A DNA stretch of 9,730 nucleotides from Candidatus Latescibacterota bacterium (GCA_030613045.1 JAUWMS010000054.1:1-9730), one strand, 5' to 3'. Numbered from the stretch's first letter, positions 1-6,106 are shown. The notes: generated by a model not told the origin, from the letters alone. Made by a program: numbers and translations.

Positions 1-1999
1 CGAGCGTCAAGTCGGCCTTTATGCGCATGGCCGTCCGGTGATCTACGACGACATCCTCCTCTCCTCCCTGAAGCGTTTCCGCCACCGTGTTGAGGATATG
101 GGCCATCGCCGCCTCGTCCGGCTTCTTTGGAATCTGTCGCAGCACGTCATCAAGGATCTGTCCCAACTCCGCCCTGTCTCCCGCCTCCAATCCGTGCCTT
201 CGCTCCACATCGAGCAGGATGTTATTCCGTATGCGGAGGAGACGCGCTTTCTCCAGTTCGATCCTGAAATCGTGGGAGACCTCCGCGAGGTTCACCACCA
301 CGAACGCCGTGTCGGACTGAGCATTCAGATAGTGCTCCAGCCGGTTCACCACATCGGTGATCTTTTTCGTATCCACCGTCCCCAACTTGGCCTGAATGAT
401 GGCCGCCTTATTGTCCGGGGTGATGAGTTGATCCAGCACCTCATTCCCCTCTAAGAAGAACCACAGATTGCCCACGCCCGCTTCGGTATCCGGAATCTCG
501 TACCGCCCGTTCATCACATCGTTTATCTCGCAGATCAGATCCGCGACGGATTGCGGATCGTTGACGTTGGGGACGGTCGCCATGTAGCGCTCGATCATCC
601 GCATTTTCTTCAGCACAAAGGGATTCTTGATCTCGCCCCGAACGTAGATCTGCACCGGAACCGCGCCGCCGAACTTTTCCTCCATCACCTCTTCGGCCAC
701 TCGAATCGGACTGTTCTCCTTGAAATACTCCACCATATTCACTTCCCGCTTGATCTTGGGCAGCCCCGCGATGACGACCACAACAACGACCATCGCACCG
801 ATGAGAATCAACTTTTCGCGCTTCAGGATAACCGCTCCCAACCGATCCATAAATCGCGTGATAGCCGTATCTTCCACTCCTCTATGGTTGACCTTCGGCG
901 GCTTCACCCTGAGAAAAGAGAGCGCGGCCGGCAAAAAGGTGACGGAAATGATCAAGGCGAAGAGCACCCCTAAGGCCGTGAACAAACCGAACTCCCGAAT
1001 AAGGCTCAAGTTTGAAGTAAGAAAGGAGAGAAAGCCGATCAGCGTGGTCACGCCCGCCAGCACGATGGGCAGGCCCACTTCACTCAGCGCATTCCGGATT
1101 CCTTCGATCTTGGTGTCCCCGGATCGTACGTCCTCGTTGTACTTGTTGATCATGTGGATCCCATACGCGCTTCCTATGGCGATGAGGAGCACCGGAATAC
1201 CGTCCGAAATCAGGGTGAAATCCACCCCGAACACCGGCATCAACCCCACCGTCCACAAGGCGCTCATCATGACGGTTGCAAGCGGAAGCATCACGCCGCG
1301 AAACGTGCGAAAACTCACATAGAGCGTGAGCATCACCAAAAGCGTCACGAGAGGCACCAGCCGGACGATGTCGCTGGAAATGATATCGTTGATAAATGCC
1401 ATCCAGAGCGGGACGCCCGCATAGTACGCCTTGAGATTTCCCCGCTGTTGCTCCGTAATATCCCGTATTTTTCGGCCCACCTCATCCTTGTTCACCTCGT
1501 CCCGCACCCGGCAGAGAATCGTCGTCATCCTCCCATCGGCGGAAATCAGGCTTCCCACGTACATATCCTTGGAGAGGGTGTACGCTCTCAATCTTTCCAG
1601 TTCGCTTTTGTCCTGGGGGATACGGCGTTTGTCAATGAGCTTGCCCACCTCCAGCCCGTCTTCGGTCTTCTTGATGTCCAGGATGTTGGTCAAACTCATC
1701 ACATTCGTGACGCCTTCCACCTCCTCGAAGGCCCTCGTGAGCATTCGGATCTTCGTCAGCGCTTCGTAGCTGAATACGTCCTCCCCCTCCAACCCCACCA
1801 TCGCTAAGGAATTGCCGCCAAACTTCTCGCCCACTTCATTGAAAAGCACCACGTTTGGATCGTCCTGCGGGAGATAGCTCAGGATGTCGCTGTTGATCTT
1901 CAAATTCCTCAGCGAATAGCCTGAGAAGGCGGTAAAGACAACCACTCCAACGAGGATAGGTATCCTCAACCGGATCACCCAATCGGCGAACTTTTTCAT
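1..1999 (-). CDS. MMPL/RND-superfamily transporter (HAE3-like), 3' end outside window
   Basis: Inner-membrane exporter of the RND superfamily (MMPL, COG1033-like), probably proton-driven and moving lipids or other hydrophobic molecules; the substrate cannot be read from sequence. The frame is open from the ATG at 1999 to the window edge (666 codons), so the C-terminal TM bundle is missing. Layout: TM1 at about residues 11-28; a periplasmic loop (about 30-205); five TM segments at about 211-363, including the TM4 motif GSAYGIHMINKY (276-287); a cytoplasmic linker; TM7 at about 396-413; then a long second periplasmic loop. The start is fixed by AAAGGAGAAGG just upstream. In the TM4 motif the Asp of the usual Asp-Tyr proton-relay pair is replaced by Ala. 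It probably lies in an operon behind tetR and plsC, 309 bp below plsC with a MITE-like insert between them. Family assignment is firm; substrate and energisation are inferred. Confidence 0.93.
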   Translation of the reverse strand, partial: MKKFADWVIRLRIPILVGVVVFTAFSGYSLRNLKINSDILSYLPQDDPNVVLFNEVGEKFGGNSLAMVGLEGEDVFSYEALTKIRMLTRAFEEVEGVTNVMSLTNILDIKKTEDGLEVGKLIDKRRIPQDKSELERLRAYTLSKDMYVGSLISADGRMTTILCRVRDEVNKDEVGRKIRDITEQQRGNLKAYYAGVPLWMAFINDIISSDIVRLVPLVTLLVMLTLYVSFRTFRGVMLPLATVMMSALWTVGLMPVFGVDFTLISDGIPVLLIAIGSAYGIHMINKYNEDVRSGDTKIEGIRNALSEVGLPIVLAGVTTLIGFLSFLTSNLSLIREFGLFTALGVLFALIISVTFLPAALSFLRVKPPKVNHRGVEDTAITRFMDRLGAVILKREKLILIGAMVVVVVVIAGLPKIKREVNMVEYFKENSPIRVAEEVMEEKFGGAVPVQIYVRGEIKNPFVLKKMRMIERYMATVPNVNDPQSVADLICEINDVMNGRYEIPDTEAGVGNLWFFLEGNEVLDQLITPDNKAAIIQAKLGTVDTKKITDVVNRLEHYLNAQSDTAFVVVNLAEVSHDFRIELEKARLLRIRNNILLDVERRHGLEAGDRAELGQILDDVLRQIPKKPDEAAMAHILNTVAETLQGGEEDVVVDHRTAMRIKADLTL

Positions 2000-2030
2000 T
2001 CCTTCTCCTTTCTACAAACGGACTGATTTA

Positions 2031-2193
2031 CCTGCATTATTCATGAATTCGGACAGAATTCTTCTTTGCTCTTGTGCAACAAGGCATTTTGGATTTCCGG
2101 TCTCAAAAATCTGTTTAAAATGCAAGCATAACCTAAGTTGTTATCTATAAGTAACATAAAGTGCTTGAACAGAAAATTTATGAATAATGCAGG
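2031..2193. mobile_element. MITE-like element, 163 bp, with 4-bp TTTA target duplication
   Basis: The ends are perfect 14-bp inverted repeats, CCTGCATTATTCAT at 2031-2044 and its complement at 2180-2193. Similarity continues four more bases (AATT) after one mismatch. TTTA flanks the element on both sides (2027-2030 and 2194-2197). Removing the element and one TTTA restores a sequence that aligns with the uninterrupted copy at 3009-3020, so an empty site exists in the same window. The interior is AT-rich and too short for a transposase. A 62-codon minus-strand frame across it has no recognisable domain. A 4-bp duplication with CC-starting ends resembles IS1380-type elements, but the family call is tentative and a parent element must lie elsewhere. 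Confidence 0.82.
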
Positions 2194-2235
2194 TTTAGTA
2201 TTTCGGGCGAGAAGACGGCAAAAAAACAACCGCCC

Positions 2236-2275
2236 TTATCCCGATCTGGTTTCTATCCCCTTGAACAAAACACCT
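2236..2275 (-). pseudogene. Remnant of a TetR gene 3' end
   Basis: In the minus-strand frame ending at the TAA at 2236-2238, the last residues read VLFKGIETRSG. The intact TetR at 3052 ends ILFKGIESRSA. Nucleotide similarity stops a few codons further upstream, so only about the last 12 codons survive. The remnant lies about 30 bp beyond the plsC stop, in a different frame from plsC, and has no start or ribosome binding site of its own. It is best read as the tail left by a duplication or insertion that placed plsC between tetR and mmpL. Confidence 0.75.
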
Positions 2276-2308
2276 ACTATTTTGCCTCCTTCCGTTAGAG
2301 GAAATAGC

Positions 2309-2974
2309 TCACCTGGTGTCTCCATAACGCAGTTTGGAAACCCGCTCCCTGAGGTATTCACAGAACTCATCAGGCTTCTTTCTATAGGGACTGTATTCAG
2401 CATAACCAATTTCAGATCCCACATTTATTGATAGCTTGAACAACGCTTTGAAGCAGCTTGGGAATCGCTTTCCCTTATAGGAAAGCAGGCTGACATTCGT
2501 CAAATAGACCGGCACAATAGTTGCTTTGGAACGGAATGCTATCACATATATCCCCTTCTTGAACTCCGCAATATTATCAGGAATACCTCTTGTCCCCTCT
2601 GGAAATATCAGCACGAACCCGCCTTCCCTCAACTTTCTGATACAATCGTGCAAACCCTTGCTCACATCCTCTGGATCATCCCTATCCATGAGGATGCTGC
2701 CATTGCTTGTGATCCTGCTTATAAAAGCGTAGAAAGGATTGCTTTTCCACGTATTCCTATCGCCCAGGATGTACACAATCTTCCGGGTTCTCAGGACTAG
2801 GTAGGGAAGAAGCAGAAAAGAGTCCAGAAGGGAGTCGTGATTGGCGATAAAGATAGTGTTTCCCTTTCTCCTGGGGATATTCTCAAACCCCCTATACGCT
2901 CGAAAATACGGTCGGAGCAATATCATCAATATGGTGGCGTATATATATCTGTGTACAAATTCATATACTCTCAT
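2309..2974 (-). CDS. 1-acyl-sn-glycerol-3-phosphate acyltransferase family protein (PlsC-like)
   Basis: Membrane-associated acyltransferase of the PlsC/LPLAT family, which transfers an acyl chain to lysophosphatidate or a related acceptor. From the ATG at 2974 it has 221 residues, normal for the family. Visible motifs: NHDSLLD (His46-x4-Asp51, catalytic motif I), NGSILMDRD (91-99, motif II), FPEGTRG (124-130, motif III) and a VPV at 154-156 (motif IV). Residues 10-24 form a short hydrophobic N-terminal segment. A longer frame opens at a GTG (3055) overlapping the tetR stop. Its extra 27 residues are translated from the duplicated spacer, which is non-coding in copy A, and the mmpL-type Shine-Dalgarno lies at about 2988-2994, so the ATG is preferred despite a 13-nt spacing. 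The gene is more AT-rich than tetR and mmpL, hinting at acquisition. The acyl acceptor is unknown. Confidence 0.9.
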   Translation of the reverse strand: MRVYEFVHRYIYATILMILLRPYFRAYRGFENIPRRKGNTIFIANHDSLLDSFLLLPYLVLRTRKIVYILGDRNTWKSNPFYAFISRITSNGSILMDRDDPEDVSKGLHDCIRKLREGGFVLIFPEGTRGIPDNIAEFKKGIYVIAFRSKATIVPVYLTNVSLLSYKGKRFPSCFKALFKLSINVGSEIGYAEYSPYRKKPDEFCEYLRERVSKLRYGDTR

Positions 2975-2986
2975 TATAGATGTATT

Positions 2987-3084
2987 TCTCCTTTCTACAA
3001 ACTGACTGATTTCGTATTTGGGTCGAAAAAAGGGCAAAAAAAACAACGCCTTCACGCTGATCTGCTTTCTATCCCCTTGAACAG
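2987..3084 (-). repeat. Direct repeat copy B: tetR 3' end, spacer and Shine-Dalgarno (uninterrupted)
   Basis: This is the intact counterpart of copy A. It covers the last codons of tetR (GIESRSA and stop, 3052 upward), the A/T-rich spacer, and the AAAGGAG in front of the plsC ATG. It carries no insertion, so it preserves the target site of the MITE-like element (GATTTC then GTATTT here, GATTTA then GTATTT in copy A). Because both copies end at the Shine-Dalgarno, the same ribosome binding segment now serves plsC and mmpL. Confidence 0.85.
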
Positions 3085-3645
3085 GATATTCAACAGTACG
3101 TCAATGTTCCTCTCAAGGTCCGGCACATCGCTCTCAAACGCCCAGGGAGTTTCCAACCCCTTGAGCGCGGAGACAACGCCCAGCGCGGTCAAACGGATAT
3201 CCTTCACGAAGAAAATGCCTTTCCCCACCCCATCATCCAGGATGGACTGGACGATAGCCATCTCTTCGTCAACGTTCCGTCTTCGAGCCTTCTCCACGAA
3301 AGCGTAATGCTCCAGATAGTCGTCGTAAAGCGTGCTGTAATAGTTAGCCAGCTCTTTCAAATGGAGCATCTTCGTCAGCACAAAAGCCCTCAATTTTCTC
3401 TGAGGGGTCTTCTCTTTGTGGATCGCTTCCTGAATCTTCTCCTTCAGGAACGCAAACTCCTTATTGATCACTTCCTCGAAGATCGCCTCCTTGCTGCGGA
3501 AGTAATAGTAGATCGTGCCCTTTCCGATCCGGGCCAGCTTCGCGATCTCATCCACCGTAGTCTTCATCAGGCCGAAACGGGAAAAAAGCCGCTGGGCGAC
3601 CTGAACAATCGTTTCCTTTTTGTCCAGTCTAACGCTCTCCTGCAA
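3052..3645 (-). CDS. TetR/AcrR-family transcriptional regulator
   Basis: DNA-binding repressor with an N-terminal TetR helix-turn-helix. From the chosen start it has 197 residues, usual for the family. The HTH is at about residues 29-50 (TTVDEIAKLARIGKGTIYYYF), followed by the SKEAIFEEVI helix. The C-terminal ligand-binding domain (about 60-197) is all-helical and matches nothing I can name more closely. An ATG at 3666 gives a longer frame, but no Shine-Dalgarno precedes it. Inside that extension lies AAGGAGGTGATTT (3648-3660), an almost full match to the 16S anti-Shine-Dalgarno, correctly spaced for the TTG at 3645. It heads the tetR-plsC-mmpL set and probably represses its own promoter through the palindrome at 3707-3725. 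The ligand is probably a fatty acid, lipid or toxic hydrophobic compound, judging from the neighbours only. Confidence 0.93.
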   Translation of the reverse strand: MQESVRLDKKETIVQVAQRLFSRFGLMKTTVDEIAKLARIGKGTIYYYFRSKEAIFEEVINKEFAFLKEKIQEAIHKEKTPQRKLRAFVLTKMLHLKELANYYSTLYDDYLEHYAFVEKARRRNVDEEMAIVQSILDDGVGKGIFFVKDIRLTALGVVSALKGLETPWAFESDVPDLERNIDVLLNILFKGIESRSA

Positions 3646-3647
3646 TG

Positions 3648-3660
3648 AAATCACCTCCTT
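3648..3660 (-). promoter_or_regulatory. Consensus Shine-Dalgarno that fixes the tetR TTG start
   Basis: The minus strand reads AAGGAGGTGATTT, complementary to the 16S rRNA 3' end over nearly its full length. It sits 8 nt (counted from GGAGG) before the TTG at 3645. It also encodes codons 2-6 of the longer ATG-initiated frame. So strong a site is unlikely to be coding by chance and indicates the TTG start. A near-perfect site driving a weak TTG codon may hold repressor synthesis at a moderate level (inference). Confidence 0.85.
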
Positions 3661-3674
3661 CGCCATAAACTAAT

Positions 3675-3703
3675 TTCCGACTAAAATCGTTTTCTGGTCG
3701 AAA
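3675..3703 (-). promoter_or_regulatory. Imperfect inverted repeat at the tetR transcription start (possible second operator)
   Basis: TTCCGACTA (3675-3683) and TGGTCGAAA (3695-3703) are complementary at 7 of 9 positions across an 11-bp spacer. The repeat covers the expected transcription start, about 7 bp below the -10 box at 3702-3707. TetR sites often straddle this region, so it may be a second or alternative operator. It is less perfect than 3707-3725 and could be coincidental. Confidence 0.4.
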
Positions 3704-3730
3704 TATAAACCATATAAAATGGTTTGTCAA
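3702..3730 (-). promoter_or_regulatory. Sigma-70-type promoter of tetR
   Basis: On the minus strand a consensus -35 box TTGACA (3725-3730) is followed by a 17-bp spacer and a -10 box TATATT (3702-3707). An A/T-rich stretch upstream (about 3731-3770, with an eight-A tract on the minus strand) could act as an UP element. Transcription would begin near 3695, giving a leader of about 50 nt to the TTG. No comparable promoter is obvious before plsC or mmpL, which supports one operon. Confidence 0.8.
3707..3725. promoter_or_regulatory. Perfect 19-bp palindrome, probable TetR operator
   Basis: AAACCATATAAAATGGTTT has 7-bp arms that are perfect complements around a 5-bp AT core. It fills the spacer between the -35 and -10 boxes of the tetR promoter, touching the last base of each. 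A dimeric repressor bound here would exclude RNA polymerase. Size and placement are typical of TetR-family operators. That the adjacent TetR binds it is inference from position. Confidence 0.72.
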
Positions 3731-4006
3731 GCAAAATCTTTCATTTTGGGCTATTTTTTTTGGAAATTCCTGTAAGTCCCTATAAATAACGTACCTGCTA
3801 TAAAACGCCATTTTCTACTGCATACGATCTACTACTTCCCCCAAGTTACTCTTGATGGAGAAAGCTCCCTGGTCGGCGAAAGATTCGCCTCCTACAGGCG
3901 TGTGTAGGAGAGCAATCCTTTGCACGATTGCTTACTCTGGAACCTGCGGACAGAAATTCCGAAACAGGATGCGCCTCTCATCCCTTTTGAACCCGTGCCA
4001 CTAACT
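3731..4006. other. Intergenic region between the patatin gene and the tetR promoter
   Basis: About 275 bp without a supported gene. The tetR side (3731-3830) is AT-rich promoter DNA. The centre holds the three-hairpin REP-like block at 3875-3932. The stretch 3935-4006 next to the patatin stop shows no clear structure. No T-tract follows any of the hairpins, so I see no canonical rho-independent terminator for the patatin transcript. A 60-codon minus-strand frame at 3629-3811 spans the promoter and is not considered a gene. Confidence 0.6.
3875..3932. repeat. REP doublet (REPIN-like), three adjacent hairpins
   Basis: Three back-to-back inverted repeats: GGCGAA-AGA-TTCGCC (3875-3889), CTCCTACA-6 nt-TGTAGGAG (3889-3910) and AGCAATC-8 nt-GATTGCT (3911-3932). 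The middle one brings two GTAG tetranucleotides face to face. Reading outward on each strand gives GTAG, then GAG, then a hairpin. This matches REP sequences recognised by RAYT transposases, and a head-to-head pair is the REPIN/BIME layout. The hairpins may also stabilise or end the patatin mRNA. No RAYT gene lies in the window. Confidence 0.6.
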
Positions 4007-4966
4007 CTAATTGACCAGTTGTTTGATTAAAGGTAATGCTTCTTCTGTTGCATTTTCACCGATTTTGATCAATTCGTCCTCTTTGTAAAAATCCATGAGT
4101 CCATACCTTTCTATGGTGGGTTTGATGAGAATATCAGGCGGGTTTTGCTTAAGACGCATCTGAATAATCTCATTTTCCATGATGCTAATAGTCTGCATAA
4201 TGGTTTCAATAATATTAGGCCCGCTAAATTTTCTCTCCAGTACTTCCTTCTTTTCAGATAAACTTTCGACTACGGAGAGAACACCGCTCAAATCAACTTT
4301 ATCCTTAACATAAGCAGCTAGACGGGTGTTAAGAATGGTGGAAGTCAACGCTTGTTGAGTCCGCTTTTCGGGGGTTTCATCCGGTAATATTACCTTCTGT
4401 ACAGTAGAACCCAATGAGGAGGTCACATTAACGGCAATGACCCTATCGGCTCCCATAGTTCTTACTACATCAGCCGGGACAGGATTAACGATCCCTCCAT
4501 CCACTAAAAACCGGTTCTGATGACGAACCGGAGTAAAAACACCCGGGATAGAAATACTTGCTCTAACGGCTTCAACCAGAGAACCATTTTCAATAATAAT
4601 TTCTTCCCCGGTATGTACATCGGTAGCCACGGCTGCAAAAGGAAGTTTGAGGTCGTTGAAATTTCTTTCTCCCATCAGAGTCCTGAAAAATTGCCGTATT
4701 CTGTTGCCCTCTACCAACCCCGCCCAGGGCAGTGTTGGCGTAAACATTTTGGCGGTCAATTTCCAGTCGGTGTTGCAGGCTATATCTTCCATCTGTTCTA
4801 CGGATAAGCCGCTGGCGTAAAGTGCGCCGATAAGGGCGCCCATGCTGGAACCGGCAATAAAATCAATAGGAATCCGATTCGCTGTTAGCACTTTTATTAC
4901 GCCAATATGTGCCAGGCCTTTGGCGGATCCACTCCCCAATGCTAAACCCATTTTCTTTTTTTTCAT
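4007..4966 (-). CDS. Patatin-like phospholipase (RssA-type)
   Basis: Serine lipid acyl hydrolase of the patatin family, with a Ser-Asp dyad that removes acyl chains from phospholipids or related esters. It has 319 residues from the ATG at 4966. Motifs: oxyanion-hole loop GSGSAKG (11-17), nucleophile elbow GSSMG (39-43, Ser41), a conserved RASISIPGVF block (135-144) and the catalytic Asp in DGG (156-158). No signal peptide, so it is probably cytoplasmic or peripheral to the inner membrane. An upstream ATG at 5026 would add 20 residues translated from the 7-bp repeat array; GGAGGAG sits just before the ATG at 4966, so the shorter form is chosen. It is clearly more AT-rich than uxuA and the genes above it, suggesting a separate origin. 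It lies 72 bp below uxuA in the same direction; cotranscription is possible. The C-terminal 120 residues are helical and of unknown role. Confidence 0.94.
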   Translation of the reverse strand: MKKKKMGLALGSGSAKGLAHIGVIKVLTANRIPIDFIAGSSMGALIGALYASGLSVEQMEDIACNTDWKLTAKMFTPTLPWAGLVEGNRIRQFFRTLMGERNFNDLKLPFAAVATDVHTGEEIIIENGSLVEAVRASISIPGVFTPVRHQNRFLVDGGIVNPVPADVVRTMGADRVIAVNVTSSLGSTVQKVILPDETPEKRTQQALTSTILNTRLAAYVKDKVDLSGVLSVVESLSEKKEVLERKFSGPNIIETIMQTISIMENEIIQMRLKQNPPDILIKPTIERYGLMDFYKEDELIKIGENATEEALPLIKQLVN

Positions 4967-4973
4967 AATAACT

Positions 4974-5022
4974 CCTCCGACCTCTGACCTCCGACTTCTG
5001 ATCTCTGACTTTTGACTTCTGA
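4974..5022 (-). repeat. Array of seven 7-bp repeats that also carries the patatin-gene ribosome binding site
   Basis: On the plus strand, seven consecutive heptamers each end in GA: CCTCCGA, CCTCTGA, CCTCCGA, CTTCTGA, TCTCTGA, CTTTTGA, CTTCTGA (consensus YYYYYGA). On the minus strand this is purine-rich, and the last unit forms the GGAGGAG Shine-Dalgarno of the patatin gene at 4966. The array fills most of the 72-bp uxuA-patatin gap. It recalls the heptanucleotide STRR repeats known from cyanobacteria. Confidence 0.85.
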
Positions 5023-5038
5023 ACACTCCAATTCGTGT

Positions 5039-6040
5039 TTATCTTCCTTTGAAAGCAGCCGCCCCGTTGCCGCATGTTACAGCGTCCACCGCATCCATCA
5101 ATCCCTTCATATATCCGACGGCATACAGCCGTCCCTGAATCGTGTATCCCGGACGATCGTCGGGATCTCCCTCCATTTCCGGGACGTGATCGGGCCGGAT
5201 GGGCCCATCAAAGGCGACTTCGTGATAGGCTCGCATGGCGGCGAACATATCCGTGTCGCCTTCGTCGTGGAACGTCTCCTCGAATTTATACGCGTCTCCT
5301 CTGAGGTTCCTGAAGTGGGCGAAGAAGATTTTGCCCTTGTCCCCGAAGTGGTGGATAGCCTTGGGAATTTCCACCCCCATCTCGGCGAAGCATCCCTGAC
5401 AGAACGTGATGCCGTGCCGCTTGCCCGGAGCCATCTCAAGCGCCCGGTCGAAGGCTTCCATCCGGGTGAATATCCGGGCGATGCCGAACACCGGAGAGAG
5501 GGGCGGATCGTCGGGATGCAGCGCCAGATTGACCCCGGCTTCCTCCGCCACGGGAAGCACTTTTTCCATAAAGTACGCGTAGTTTTCCCACACCTGTTCC
5601 TCAATAAGCGTCCCGAATTTGGTGGGCCGGGCGTGCCTGATCGAGTCGTACTCGAAGCTGGTGACCCGGGCGCCGCCTCTACCCCGCGTGCTGGAGGACG
5701 TTCGCAGCCATCCCAGTCCGGCCATAAAATTGTAGCACACGATCCGGATGCCCGCCTGACCCAGATTGCTCAGGGATTGACAGAAATGGTCTATTTCCTC
5801 GTCGCGTCCGGGAAGGCCCAGTTTGGCCTTCTCCATCGGGGGCGCGCCCTCCATCACCGTCAGATCGAGGCCCGCGTCGGCCACTTCGTTTTTGAGGCGC
5901 AAGAGGGGCAGGAGTTCCCAAACGGGCTCTTTCTCGCTCGTGTGCATGCCCCCCACGATATCGGTCACTCCGATCTGTTTCGCCAGTCTCAGGGTCGAGT
6001 CCGTAAGGGGATTGAGGACTAAGGATAGTCTCATCTTCAT
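5039..6040 (-). CDS. uxuA: Mannonate dehydratase (UxuA family)
   Basis: Converts D-mannonate to 2-keto-3-deoxy-D-gluconate in hexuronate catabolism, in the cytoplasm, using Mn2+ or a similar metal. It has 333 residues, near the short Gram-positive-type enzymes and shorter than the E. coli form. TIM-barrel signatures: ALHPDDPP (173-180), TFCQG (212-216), AHFRN (241-245) and RPDHVP (282-287). Together they supply the family's His-Cys-His-Asp metal ligands, here His175, Cys214, His242 and Asp284. The start is set by a GGAG eight bases before the ATG at 6040. No uxaC, uxuB, kdgK or kdgA lies in the window, so the rest of the pathway is elsewhere or the substrate differs; enzymes of this superfamily in uncultured bacteria are often over-annotated. 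The codons are GC-rich, like the two genes upstream and unlike the patatin gene downstream. Confidence 0.92.
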   Translation of the reverse strand: MKMRLSLVLNPLTDSTLRLAKQIGVTDIVGGMHTSEKEPVWELLPLLRLKNEVADAGLDLTVMEGAPPMEKAKLGLPGRDEEIDHFCQSLSNLGQAGIRIVCYNFMAGLGWLRTSSSTRGRGGARVTSFEYDSIRHARPTKFGTLIEEQVWENYAYFMEKVLPVAEEAGVNLALHPDDPPLSPVFGIARIFTRMEAFDRALEMAPGKRHGITFCQGCFAEMGVEIPKAIHHFGDKGKIFFAHFRNLRGDAYKFEETFHDEGDTDMFAAMRAYHEVAFDGPIRPDHVPEMEGDPDDRPGYTIQGRLYAVGYMKGLMDAVDAVTCGNGAAAFKGR

Positions 6041-6106
6041 GGGGGTTTACTCCTTTCCTTGAGGTTAGGCAGGAGATTTCTGAAGGGGTTTCGGAAGTTG
6101 GCGTTG

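Larger units (their letters stand above)
2004..2275 (-). repeat. Direct repeat copy A: tetR 3' tail, spacer and Shine-Dalgarno, interrupted by a MITE-like insert
   Basis: This block is homologous to copy B at 2987-3084. Its mmpL-proximal part (2004-2029) matches 2987-3012 at 25 of 26 positions and contains the AAAGGAG of mmpL. Its distal part (2198-2270) matches 3013-3084 at about four in five positions and includes a remnant of the TetR C-terminus. The two parts are contiguous in copy B but are separated here by the 163-bp insert at 2031-2193. The pair flanks plsC as direct repeats. This is direct sequence observation; the duplication history is inferred. Confidence 0.85.

Noticed and set aside
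1..1807. Several plus-strand frames (for example 551-973, 720-1322, 1154-1807) suggesting genes opposite mmpL
   Set aside because: The minus strand is one uninterrupted MMPL frame of 666 codons; the plus-strand products are low-complexity shadows.
2041..2229. A 62-codon minus-strand frame crossing the MITE-like element
   Set aside because: It runs across the element boundary into the duplicated spacer, has no recognisable domain or convincing ribosome binding site, and is too short to be a transposase.
2972..3055. GTG start for plsC overlapping the tetR stop (GTGA), suggesting translational coupling
   Set aside because: The extra 27 residues come from the spacer that is duplicated as non-coding DNA in front of mmpL, and the Shine-Dalgarno shared by both copies lies downstream of this GTG. 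The in-frame opening is probably accidental.
3629..3811. A small minus-strand gene upstream of tetR (60 codons)
   Set aside because: It overlaps the promoter, the operator and the tetR start, has no ribosome binding site, and its sequence is AT-rich regulatory DNA.
4967..5026. A 20-residue N-terminal extension of the patatin protein
   Set aside because: It is translated from the 7-bp repeat array, and GGAGGAG directly precedes the internal ATG at 4966.
5012..6022. A 336-codon plus-strand open frame opposite uxuA
   Set aside because: uxuA on the minus strand has clear family motifs and a ribosome binding site; the plus-strand translation resembles no family and is a GC-rich shadow.
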